Assembly: GCA_012800885.1 (NCBI GenBank) | Contig: JAAZIL010000060.1 | Span: forward strand, 1-8,767 | Source of the DNA: Candidatus Dojkabacteria bacterium | GTDB lineage: Bacteria; Patescibacteriota; Dojkabacteria; SC72 | Direction: 5' to 3' | Length of the DNA stretch: 8,767 bases | Shown here: piece after piece, positions 1-6,806 of the stretch | Layout of the letters: the number at the start of each line of letters is the position of its first letter | Numbering within the stretch: position 1 is the stretch's first letter | The notes under the pieces: model-generated | What the model saw: only the letters and a program-made list of their open reading frames with translations | The model's database searches: none | Told to the model about the DNA's origin: nothing | Program-made: the position numbers and the translations under genes

Positions 1-308
1 GGATATATCATGGATTAATATTAATAAGTATATTAGGAATTCTTTATCTTCTTTATAAATTTATATACAGAGTTATTAAAAACCCTAAACTTGAGAAATA
101 TGTATTAGGATATGTAGGTTTAATCTCTGTATGGGTATCCTCCATATATATCTCTTACCTCTATTTCATTAGTGATTTAACTCTTCTGGAGGATGTCCTT
201 GTGGGTATATTTATAATATGGTCTCTCTCTATGGGAGTGTTCTTTGTAATAGATTTAAAGAAAGCTAGGATTCAGATAAGTAGTGTATCTGCGTTAAGAT
301 CAGTCTAA
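1..308 (+). CDS. C-terminal fragment of a multi-pass membrane protein (5' end outside window)
   Basis: The frame is open from base 3 to a TAA at 306-308 and gives 101 residues with no start in view, so this is the end of a longer gene. The fragment has three hydrophobic stretches, at about residues 4-20, 35-56 and 64-83. Basic loops (YRVIKNPKLEK, and DLKKAR after the last helix) separate or flank them, which is typical of a polytopic inner-membrane protein. A histidine just before the first helix (YHGLILISILGILYLL) followed by two more helices loosely recalls the end of O-antigen ligase/polymerase (Wzy/WaaL-type) proteins, but that is only an impression. Its stop is one base before the lspA start codon, so the two are very probably cotranscribed and may be translationally coupled. 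Function cannot be assigned from this piece. Confidence 0.7.
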   Translation, partial: IYHGLILISILGILYLLYKFIYRVIKNPKLEKYVLGYVGLISVWVSSIYISYLYFISDLTLLEDVLVGIFIIWSLSMGVFFVIDLKKARIQISSVSALRSV

Positions 309-309
309 T

Positions 310-732
310 ATGAAATATATTAAATATCTTCCACCTCTCTCCTTAGTTGTATTATTGATAGATTTGATTCTCTCTTTTTTCTTAAATAGGAAAGGTCTCT
401 GTATATTTAACCACGGTATAGCTTTCGGATTAACTGTTAGTAATATATATGAGATTAATATTGCTCTTTTGTTAGTTCTAATTACTCTAGCAATATTAAT
501 AAATAATGAGTTGAGCTATCTCCTTTTTAGTTTGACTATACTAGGAATGGGTAATACTATTTCAAGATTTCTTTTTAATGGAGTGTGTGACTATATCTCT
601 TTTCTCTATCTTTCATTTAATCTCTCTGATATCGCAATAGTATCAATCTGTTCTCTTGCTATAATACAGATTCTTCCTATTAAGAAAAAGCCACTATGTA
701 TTCAAAAAGGTGTAAAAAGAGAGGATAAATGA
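310..732 (+). CDS. lspA: Signal peptidase II (prolipoprotein signal peptidase), short form
   Basis: This 140-residue integral membrane aspartyl protease would cleave the signal peptide from lipidated prolipoproteins at the membrane surface. Family motifs are present in order: D18 in the first helix (LLIDLILSF), N34-x-G-I-A-F39 matching the N-x-G-A-A-F block, G81-N-T-I-S-R86, and the two catalytic aspartates as VCD94YI and FNLSD107. Four hydrophobic segments lie at about 6-25, 48-64, 68-80 and 108-122. It is short: only 15 residues separate D18 from N34 and 12 separate the catalytic aspartates, so the extracytoplasmic parts are trimmed relative to the E. coli enzyme. The start is one base after the upstream stop. 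A pseudouridine synthase gene follows after 15 bp, a neighbour pair also common in Firmicutes. The gene ends in tandem stops, TGA then TAA. No Shine-Dalgarno motif is visible. Confidence 0.85.
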   Translation: MKYIKYLPPLSLVVLLIDLILSFFLNRKGLCIFNHGIAFGLTVSNIYEINIALLLVLITLAILINNELSYLLFSLTILGMGNTISRFLFNGVCDYISFLYLSFNLSDIAIVSICSLAIIQILPIKKKPLCIQKGVKREDK

Positions 733-747
733 TAAACTACATGTACA

Positions 748-1686
748 ATGCGAATCATTATCCAAGAAGACAATATTGACAAAAGAGTTGATGTTCTATT
801 AAGTGAATTATTAAGAGAGAAATCTCTTACTAGAACTGTTATCCAAGAATATATCTCTCAAGGATGTAGTGTAAATAACAGAGTATGTAAAAAGTCATAT
901 AGATTTAAAGAGGGAGATGTTTTTACAGTGGATGAAGAGTATTGGGAAAGTGTAAAGAAGGGATTAGATAAAGATACAGAGATAGTACCACAGAGAAAGG
1001 AATTAGATATTAGATATGAAGATAGTGATTTAATGGTTCTTTTCAAACCGAAAGGCCTAGTTGTTCATCCAGGGGTAAATAATATGGAGAATACACTTGC
1101 AAACTACATTAGATACTATCTAGAGAGCAAAGGAGAGTATGATGAATTGATGGATAGGAGTGGGATAGTTCATAGGTTAGATAAGGGAGTGTCTGGGCTA
1201 ATGGTTGTTGCAAAAAAGAAAGGGACAGAGGAATATCTTAAGAAAAAATTTAAAAAAGGAGAGGTAATTAGAATATATTTAGCTGAATTAGAAAAGAGTA
1301 CAGATATTGAACAGAAGTTTAATCCATACAAATATATTAAAGAATTGAGCATAGAAGTTGAACCTTGGAAAGAGTGGTCTAAAACAGAGGGATATATAGG
1401 TAGGAGCACTTTAAATAGATACAAGATGGAGTTCAAAAGGTATAAGTTTCCAGGGTCTAAAGAGGCTCTTAGTTATCTGCTTTTTGTTAATAAATATGCC
1501 TTAGTAAAATTAGAAACAGGTAGGATGCATCAAATAAGGGCAACATTAGAGTATTTGGGATACAGTATTAAAGGAGATAATCTATACGGTATGGCAAAGG
1601 GGGATGGTTCTAATATTATGTTAGAGGCTGTATTACTAAGTTTTGTAAAGCCTGATGGAGAGAGAATAATATTAAAGACAGAGTAG
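748..1686 (+). CDS. rluD: RluA/RluD-family 23S rRNA pseudouridine synthase
   Basis: This 312-residue enzyme is predicted to isomerise specific uridines to pseudouridine, most likely in 23S rRNA. An S4-like RNA-binding region fills about residues 10-65 (VDVLLSELL, the basic segment around 43-53, and FKEGD). The catalytic domain starts near 86 (DIRYEDSDLMVLFKPKGLVVHPG). The catalytic loop is VHRLDKGVSG at 141-150 with D145 as the nucleophile; the classic form is HRLDxxTSG. LETGRMHQIR at 255-264 and GDNLYG at 276-281 are the other family blocks. An unusual charged stretch of about 40 residues (182-222) comes before IGR. In the C-terminal MLEAVLLSFVKPDG segment the usual histidine before the alanine appears as E293. 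Presence of an S4 domain favours RluD over RluA, but the target site is not proven. ATG 748 gives a normal N-terminus; ATG 741 is in another frame. The stop overlaps the next start (TAGTG). Confidence 0.9.
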   Translation: MRIIIQEDNIDKRVDVLLSELLREKSLTRTVIQEYISQGCSVNNRVCKKSYRFKEGDVFTVDEEYWESVKKGLDKDTEIVPQRKELDIRYEDSDLMVLFKPKGLVVHPGVNNMENTLANYIRYYLESKGEYDELMDRSGIVHRLDKGVSGLMVVAKKKGTEEYLKKKFKKGEVIRIYLAELEKSTDIEQKFNPYKYIKELSIEVEPWKEWSKTEGYIGRSTLNRYKMEFKRYKFPGSKEALSYLLFVNKYALVKLETGRMHQIRATLEYLGYSIKGDNLYGMAKGDGSNIMLEAVLLSFVKPDGERIILKTE

Positions 1687-2891
1687 TGAATAAGAGGCGT
1701 AAACAGAAAAAAACTAAATCTGAGAAAAAGAAAAGTAAGTTTAAACTTGGTAAACTCCTATTCTTTTTAGTAATTATCTCCATATTAGGATATGGTATTT
1801 ACTCCTATACAGTTTTTAGTAATATAAAGAGTATTAATCCTTTGTCATCAAGTAATGCAGATTACTATCTTCTTTCTCATAGGAAAGATGCATTAGAGAA
1901 AACTTTAATAGTTTTTGAAGAGTATTACAATGAGCAAGAAGTAATACAGAGTGCATATATCTACGCTGTGAATAAAGAGAAGAGTAAGGCGGTACTGATA
2001 TATATACCGGGTCGAATTGAATATACTGGTGTGGATAAAGATTTTGGAAGTGGTATTACAGTATCTACATTTAAATATGCAGGTGAATTTATACAGGAAG
2101 GTAAGGGCTTTGAGTATGCAATATGGCAATTTCAACAGATGTTAGGTACTAATATTGATAACTATATCTGGTTTAATGCTGAAACAATGCAGTTGTTTGA
2201 GGAGAAATTAGGCCAACCATTGAGTGGTCAAATGTATGCTCAGTACTTCTCTAATGGGTTTGAACTCCCCGAAGAGGTTTTCTTCTTAAATAGTTTCTGC
2301 TCAAGATTAAGTTGGATAAACCTATTATTATCTTCACCTGAACTGCAAGACTCCAACAGTACTGTATACTCTTCTTTTTCAACGTTTCTAAGCAGTATTG
2401 AGAAGCTTAGGGATATATACAGAAGTACTCTACATGTAAGACCGTATGTTATTGATTTCTCTCAATCTGAATATGTTACTATTATGGAATCAGCCAGTGG
2501 TGTAGGGTTGTCCTCACAGATAGATATTTCAGCTTTTGACTCTGTTTGGAGAGACTTTGTAGATAGCATGATTGATAGAAACTTAGAGAAAGAGAGGGTG
2601 AGAGTAGAAGTATATAATGGGAGTGGTCTAAGCGGGTATGCATCTCAGTATGCTAGGAAGATTAGAAACAGTGGTCTAGAGGTAGTGAGATATGACAATG
2701 CACCTGATCTAGTAGAACGTACTCAGTTCTATGTCCCTTATCCTAAAGAGTACAAGAATTCTATGGAGGTAATTAGAGAGATATTTCCTGGGGGTTATGA
2801 TATTGTCCAGGGTCGTCCTCAGTTTATGACAACGGGAGATATTGTCATTATACTAGGTAAAGATATACCAACGGTATACTCCTTTCAATAG
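1686..2891 (+). CDS. Membrane-anchored protein with degenerate LCP-like domain and C-terminal LytR_C domain
   Basis: This is a 401-residue protein with a GTG start that overlaps the rluD stop by one base, implying translational coupling. The first 23 residues are very rich in Lys/Arg, followed by a single transmembrane segment at about 23-44, so the body should lie outside the membrane. Residues 88-176 follow the order of the LytR-CpsA-Psr (LCP) fold: AYIYAVNKEKSKAVLIYIPGR, then a QQMLGTNIDNYIWFNAETM block and EKLG. The LCP family attaches undecaprenyl-linked glycopolymers to the cell wall, but here the usual SIPRD motif reads YIPGR, and the DSRxD-type entry motif is not evident. Residues 304-393 look like a LytR_C domain: VRVEVYNGSG at the start and TGDIVIILGKD at the end. 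I infer a cell-envelope role; LCP enzymatic activity is doubtful. Residues 195-300 match nothing I recognise. Confidence 0.65.
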   Translation: MNKRRKQKKTKSEKKKSKFKLGKLLFFLVIISILGYGIYSYTVFSNIKSINPLSSSNADYYLLSHRKDALEKTLIVFEEYYNEQEVIQSAYIYAVNKEKSKAVLIYIPGRIEYTGVDKDFGSGITVSTFKYAGEFIQEGKGFEYAIWQFQQMLGTNIDNYIWFNAETMQLFEEKLGQPLSGQMYAQYFSNGFELPEEVFFLNSFCSRLSWINLLLSSPELQDSNSTVYSSFSTFLSSIEKLRDIYRSTLHVRPYVIDFSQSEYVTIMESASGVGLSSQIDISAFDSVWRDFVDSMIDRNLEKERVRVEVYNGSGLSGYASQYARKIRNSGLEVVRYDNAPDLVERTQFYVPYPKEYKNSMEVIREIFPGGYDIVQGRPQFMTTGDIVIILGKDIPTVYSFQ

Positions 2892-2944
2892 GGTGTCTTC
2901 TAAATATATGATTTCTAATGTAAAATGATACTACTATAACCATA

Positions 2945-2962
2945 GTTACAACAATATCATTG
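2945..2962 (+). promoter_or_regulatory. Possible -10 element abutting the TTG start of the VirD4-like gene
   Basis: TACAAC at 2947-2952 lies 7 bp before TTG 2960. The stretch GTTACAA...ATATCA-TTG closely resembles the region before ruvC (GTTACAATATCAC-ATG). No good -35 is visible, and the hexamer is only a partial match to TATAAT. A competing candidate, TGTAAAAT at 2919-2926, would give a leader of roughly 27 bases. Confidence 0.3.
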
Positions 2963-5356
2963 GTGTTAATAGCATCTTTTCTCTTTATCTTGTTTCTTTT
3001 TCTTGTAATCAGGAGAAAGAATGAAGATATTATTGTAAATACGCATGTTCGTAATCCTTTAGTTATGCAGATATTGGTTCCTAAGGAGAATGATAAAACG
3101 CCGTTAGCTGCAGAGCAGATGTTTGCATCAATTCATGGGATATTGGGAGATGCAATAAAGTCATTGGATATAGTGAGTTTTGAAATAGTCTCTAGTGGGC
3201 AGGAAGGAATTAACTTCTATGTTGTTGTTTCGCAACCTTTAGCTAAATTTGTAGAAGGGCAGATCTATGCACAGTATCCTAATGCTGATATTAGGTGTGT
3301 ACAGGACTATGCTTTAATAAAGGGGTCTCAGACACAACTATTTGTTACTACAGGTGAGATAGAGTTTGAGAAAGATTTTATCTTTCCGATTAAAACATTT
3401 AGAAGTTTTGATGTAGATCCTCTCGCTGCAATAACAGGGGCTATCTCTGATTTGAAGCCAGAACATCATGCATGGATACAGATAATTGTAAGACCAGTTT
3501 CAAACTATTGGCAGAGTAATTCAAAGAGATATATCTCTGATATAAAGGATGGGAAAGATCCATACAGTAGTGGCTTTTTTAGTAGATTAGGTATATTACT
3601 AAGCGGTATGGGTAAAAGTCTAACAGGTTCTCTGGAAGATAGAAAAGAGATTGTTAGATTACAACCAGGCCAGGAGGAGGAGTTAGCAGAGATAGAGAAT
3701 AAAATGCTTAAATTAGGCTTTGAATTTGGTATTAGAATCGTAACTAAAGCCCCAAGCCAGATAGAATCAGAGCAGATTTTGAGAGATATTGTAGCTAGTT
3801 TTAAGCAGTTTACTACAGCACATCTAAATACGTTTGTACATACTAAACCTACAAAAACAGGTAAAGAGATATACAATGACTATACTTCTAGATATTTAGC
3901 AGATAATATTATTGATATTATTAATATTGAGGAATTAGCTTCTCTTTATCATTTACCTAATATATCTGTAGAGACTCCTAATATTGCATGGAGTAGGTCT
4001 AAGAGGTTAGAGCCTCCAATGAATCTGCCTAAAACAGGGGAGAAAGGAGTAACTATTTTTGCTGAGACTGACTATCGAGGTAGTCGTGAAGAGTTTGGTA
4101 TTAAAAGGGAGGACAGAAGGAAGCATTTCTATCTTCTTGGTAAAACGGGGGTAGGTAAATCTACTGTATTTAAAAATATGTTTATCTCAGATATTTTAAG
4201 AGGTGATGGAGCTTGTATGATTGATCCTCACGGTGAGTTAGTTGAGGAGCTTTTAGATTTCATACCGAGAGAGAGAATGGATGATGTAATATATTTTAAT
4301 CCCACAGATACGCAGTATCCTGTTGGGTTTAACCTCTTAGAGTTAAAAGATAAATCTCAGAGGGATTTAATTGCAGATGGGGTAGTTGAGGTATTTAAGA
4401 AGCAGTTTGGAGATTCTTGGGGTCCTAGACTTCAATACATTCTTACAAATACAGTTGCTACACTTCTTGAAGCACAAGGTACAACAGTCCTCTCTGTTAC
4501 AAAGTTACTCTCAGATAGGAATTATCGTAAGTTCATCCTTAAGCAGGTTAATGATCCTATCCTTGTAAACTTCTGGGAGGATGAGTATGCTCAAATGTCA
4601 CAAAATCCAAGACTTCTTTCAGAGTCTCTCTCTCCTATTCAGAACAAAGTAGGGAGGTTCATCTCATCAGCAGTCACAAGAAATATTATTGGTCAGGTTA
4701 AGTCAACAATTGATTTAAGAGAGATAATGGATAACAAGAAGATACTTTTGGTAAACTTAGCACAGGGTAAATTAGGAGAAGAGACAGCATCTCTGCTGGG
4801 TGGGATGATTATTACCAGGTTACAATCAACAGCACTGGAGAGAGTAGATATGCCAGCAGAGGAGAGGAATGATTTCTATCTTTTTGTAGATGAGTTTCAA
4901 AATTTTGCAACCGATTCTTTTGCAAAGATACTCTCAGAGGCTAGGAAATTTAGATTAGATCTCTGTATGACTAATCAATATATTGATCAATTAGCTCTAA
5001 CAGTACGACAAGCGATATTCGGTAATGTTGGTACTTTAGGTTCATTTGTTGTAAGTCAAGCAGATGCAGCTATTTTAGAGAAGGAGTTTGCTCCTTTGGT
5101 ATCCTCAGAGGATTTGGTGTCTTTAGATGCTCACGCTATGTATATTAAATTGTGTATTGATGGTATGACATCATCTGCTTTTAGTGCTAAATCTCTTCCT
5201 CCTAGGTACAAACCTTTTGGGTTAAGAGATGAAGTAATTGCTCTCTCTAGAGAGAAGTACGGTACAAGTAAGGATATTATTGAGGATAAAATATCTAGAT
5301 GGAGTAAACAAGAGTATAGTGACAAAGGTAATAGATCTCTTAAGAGAAAGAATTAA
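2960..5356 (+). CDS. VirD4/TraD-like (HerA/FtsK superfamily) membrane-anchored ATPase, orphan type IV coupling-protein homologue
   Basis: This 798-residue protein has an N-terminal membrane segment (residues 2-17, followed by the basic RRK) and a soluble N-domain of about 350 residues with no motif I recognise. The C-terminal half is a P-loop ATPase of the conjugative coupling-protein type. GKTGVGKST at 394-402 is Walker A, MIDPHGE at 420-426 is the family's post-Walker block, and FYLFVDEFQNF at 639-649 is Walker B (D644, E645). LSEARKFRLDLCMTNQYIDQL at 658-678 matches the TraG/TraD motif after Walker B. Homologues pump or guide DNA or protein through membranes as ring hexamers. No relaxase, pilus or VirB gene is visible nearby, so transfer is not implied; a housekeeping or DNA-uptake role is possible. 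No ATG fits the 5' end: the frame is open from 2924, and TTG 2960 or GTG 2963 are the first usual starts before the membrane segment is lost. Confidence 0.8.
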   Translation: MVLIASFLFILFLFLVIRRKNEDIIVNTHVRNPLVMQILVPKENDKTPLAAEQMFASIHGILGDAIKSLDIVSFEIVSSGQEGINFYVVVSQPLAKFVEGQIYAQYPNADIRCVQDYALIKGSQTQLFVTTGEIEFEKDFIFPIKTFRSFDVDPLAAITGAISDLKPEHHAWIQIIVRPVSNYWQSNSKRYISDIKDGKDPYSSGFFSRLGILLSGMGKSLTGSLEDRKEIVRLQPGQEEELAEIENKMLKLGFEFGIRIVTKAPSQIESEQILRDIVASFKQFTTAHLNTFVHTKPTKTGKEIYNDYTSRYLADNIIDIINIEELASLYHLPNISVETPNIAWSRSKRLEPPMNLPKTGEKGVTIFAETDYRGSREEFGIKREDRRKHFYLLGKTGVGKSTVFKNMFISDILRGDGACMIDPHGELVEELLDFIPRERMDDVIYFNPTDTQYPVGFNLLELKDKSQRDLIADGVVEVFKKQFGDSWGPRLQYILTNTVATLLEAQGTTVLSVTKLLSDRNYRKFILKQVNDPILVNFWEDEYAQMSQNPRLLSESLSPIQNKVGRFISSAVTRNIIGQVKSTIDLREIMDNKKILLVNLAQGKLGEETASLLGGMIITRLQSTALERVDMPAEERNDFYLFVDEFQNFATDSFAKILSEARKFRLDLCMTNQYIDQLALTVRQAIFGNVGTLGSFVVSQADAAILEKEFAPLVSSEDLVSLDAHAMYIKLCIDGMTSSAFSAKSLPPRYKPFGLRDEVIALSREKYGTSKDIIEDKISRWSKQEYSDKGNRSLKRKN

Positions 5357-5386
5357 AAAAAAATTCATTTCCCTTTCTTCTTGAGT

Positions 5387-5418
5387 ACCTGAGTGGTAGA
5401 ATACCACGTATGGCAGGT
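5387..5418 (+). repeat. Two-part inverted repeat spanning the yebC promoter and start codon
   Basis: The inner arms GTGGTA (5393-5398) and TACCAC (5402-5407) pair perfectly around a GAA loop. Outer arms ACCTG (5387-5391) and CAGGT (5414-5418) also pair, leaving one base unpaired on the left and six (GTATGG, containing the ATG) on the right. As DNA it could be an operator centred on the -10; in a read-through RNA it would hold the start codon in a bulge. Confidence 0.5.
5394..5402 (+). promoter_or_regulatory. Predicted extended -10 promoter of yebC
   Basis: TGGTAGAAT fits the extended -10 form TGnTAnnnT, with TAGAAT at 5397-5402. The ATG is 7 bp further on, so the expected transcription start is at or one base from the start codon, giving a leaderless mRNA. 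The -35 region is weak (TTTCTT at about 5374-5379). Confidence 0.45.
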
Positions 5419-6192
5419 CACTCTAAATGGTCAACAATTAGGCATAAAAAAGCGATTACTGATGCTAAAAAAAGCCAAATATTCTCTAAATTATCTACAC
5501 AGATTACCCTTGCTGCAAAGAAAGGAGGAGGAGATCCAGATATGAATCCTAATCTAAGATTGTATTTAGATAAAGCTAAGAGTGCAGGTTTCCCTGTTGA
5601 TAGAATAAAGAAAGCTATTCAGAAGGGTACAGGGGAGGGTAAGGATGAAGTTGCATATGAGGAAGCAATATATGAGGGCTTTGGACCTAGCAATATTCAG
5701 ATATTGGTAGATGTAATAACTGATAACAAAAACAGGACAATTGCAGACTTAAGAAGACTTTTTGAGGAGATAGGAGGTAGGATGGGAGAGAGTGGCTCAG
5801 TAGCATGGAATTTTGATACAAAGGGTCTAATAGTACTAAGGAGTGGTCGTATGAAAAAATCAGATAGATTCGGTCATGAAGATGAGTATGTGCCAGAGGA
5901 TAGACAAGAGGTTATGATGGAGATTATGGATATAGAGGGTGTAGAGGATATTAATGAATGTGATTTAGATGGAGTAGAAGGCCTAGAGGTATATACTCAG
6001 TTCTCAGATTTAACAAAAGTAAGAGACGGTATCTCTAAGAAGGGTTATGTTTTAGAGCAAGCAGATATTATTAAAGAACCGAGAGATACGATTCAATTAA
6101 CAGGCAGCGATCTAGATAAAGCACAGGCTGGTATAGAGAGAATAGAGGACCATAATGATGTACAGAGTGTTTGGAGTAATTTAGAATTGTAA
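5410..6192 (+). CDS. yebC: YebC/PmpR-family translation/regulatory factor
   Basis: This 260-residue cytoplasmic protein opens with the family signature MAGHSKWSTIRHKK, followed by the KSQIFSKLSTQI and GGGDPDMNPNLR blocks, AKSAGFPVDRIKKAIQKGTGE at 57-76 and YEGFGPSNIQILVD at 88-101. YebC proteins were first described as transcriptional regulators; more recent work on the family links them to relieving ribosome stalling, for example at proline runs. It is slightly longer than the E. coli protein (about 246 residues); the extra residues appear to be a charged insertion around 144-166 (SGRMKKSDRFGHEDEY). The start is fixed by the conserved N-terminus. There is no Shine-Dalgarno motif; a -10-like TAGAAT ends 7 bp before ATG, and the start codon lies inside an inverted repeat. 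Placement just upstream of the ruv genes is a widely conserved association. Confidence 0.95.
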   Translation: MAGHSKWSTIRHKKAITDAKKSQIFSKLSTQITLAAKKGGGDPDMNPNLRLYLDKAKSAGFPVDRIKKAIQKGTGEGKDEVAYEEAIYEGFGPSNIQILVDVITDNKNRTIADLRRLFEEIGGRMGESGSVAWNFDTKGLIVLRSGRMKKSDRFGHEDEYVPEDRQEVMMEIMDIEGVEDINECDLDGVEGLEVYTQFSDLTKVRDGISKKGYVLEQADIIKEPRDTIQLTGSDLDKAQAGIERIEDHNDVQSVWSNLEL

Positions 6193-6197
6193 AGAAC

Positions 6198-6241
6198 TTG
6201 ACAATATAGTATAACTATTAAGATATAAATTTATTCATAAT
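6198..6241 (+). promoter_or_regulatory. Candidate promoter of the acidic hypothetical gene
   Basis: A consensus -35 TTGACA lies at 6198-6203. The partner -10 is unclear: TATAAA at 6224-6229 is 20 bp away, which is long, and TAAGAT at 6219-6224 is 15 bp away, which is short. CATAAT at 6236-6241 is only 4 bp before the ATG. A small inverted repeat, ATAGT-ATA-ACTAT (6206-6218), lies between the -35 and the putative -10 and could bind a regulator. Confidence 0.4.
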
Positions 6242-6245
6242 AAAC

Positions 6246-6806
6246 ATGTCTATAGAGAAATTGCCCATTAAGATAGAATTTGATAATACTCTTAGAGAGA
6301 AGGTACTAAAGAGAGTGGAAGCTATATTAAAGGCTAGGAAATTAGCTCATTCCCTCGATGGTACTGTAGAATTTAATTTTTCAGATGGAGAATTTGAGAC
6401 AGGAGAGAAGAAACAAACAGAGATTGAAAAATATATGGATGCTATGAGTTACATTGATTACAGTGGTATACAGTATAAAATCTTCGGATTTGGACTTGAA
6501 ATAAGTCGTTTGAAATCCGAAAAATTAGAAACAAGAATTCTAGCTCTTTTAGAAAGGGATGTTTATTTTGATAATGTTTCTGAATTAAGTGGTGATGTTG
6601 ACTTAATTCTTAATGCTAATTACGAAGATGATGTTTTTGAAATTGCCGCTGACCTTACTAGAGATACAGAGCTTACTGATTCTGCCAATTATTCTCCTTT
6701 TGCTAAGTTAGTGGGTAATGAGAATGAAGAAGTAAAGAGTGCTAAGATTTACTATCCAGTAGTGTATTATGGGGAGTATCCTGAGATAGTTAAAAATATG
6801 TCATAA
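6246..6806 (+). CDS. Hypothetical acidic cytoplasmic protein between yebC and ruvC
   Basis: I do not recognise this 186-residue protein. It has no signal peptide, no hydrophobic segment long enough for a membrane helix, and no cysteine or tryptophan. It is clearly acidic (roughly 35 Asp/Glu against 23 Lys/Arg). The first part (residues 10-35) looks like a charged helix, LREKVLKRVEAILKARK. Alternating hydrophobic/acidic stretches follow at 41-53, 76-88 and 115-135, and residues 167-176 (KIYYPVVYYG) are tyrosine-rich, giving an alpha/beta impression. It lies 53 bp after yebC and 84 bp before ruvC, on the same strand and with base composition close to its neighbours, so it is probably native and not a recent insert. 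The long uninterrupted frame and the promoter-like TTGACA upstream support a real gene. A link to recombination is only suggested by position. Confidence 0.7.
   Translation: MSIEKLPIKIEFDNTLREKVLKRVEAILKARKLAHSLDGTVEFNFSDGEFETGEKKQTEIEKYMDAMSYIDYSGIQYKIFGFGLEISRLKSEKLETRILALLERDVYFDNVSELSGDVDLILNANYEDDVFEIAADLTRDTELTDSANYSPFAKLVGNENEEVKSAKIYYPVVYYGEYPEIVKNMS

Noticed and set aside
730..735. Possible UGA recoding (as Gly), because the single TGA stop in the window is directly followed by TAA.
   Set aside because: Conserved genes such as yebC, ruvC, ruvA and ruvB are full length with no in-frame TGA and normal Gly codons, which fits the standard bacterial code.
741..750. TGTACAATG just before and across the rluD ATG as a promoter like that of ruvA.
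   Set aside because: The hexamer overlaps the start codon itself, so a transcript from it would begin inside the gene; the close packing with lspA suggests cotranscription instead.
3505..3876. Minus-strand open frame of 123 codons, and shorter ones at 858-1046, 1170-1436, 1905-2135 and 5131-5407.
   Set aside because: They lie antisense inside well-supported genes, have no family motifs, and reflect the composition of the coding strand.
2960..5356. A conjugative element or type IV secretion island.
   Set aside because: Only the coupling-protein-like ATPase is present; no relaxase, VirB genes, integrase, attachment-like repeats or composition shift is visible, and the flanks are housekeeping genes.
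5350..5366. GAATT-A7-AATTC as an intrinsic terminator after the ATPase gene.
   Set aside because: The stem is only five weak base pairs, with an A-rich loop and no GC core or proper T tract.
5385..5410. Resemblance to a tRNA D-arm (GAGTGGTAGAATACC, similar to GTGGTAGAAYACG of tRNA-Gly).
   Set aside because: No acceptor stem, anticodon stem or T-arm follows; the downstream bases are the conserved yebC N-terminus. The likeness comes from the inverted repeat and -10-like element.
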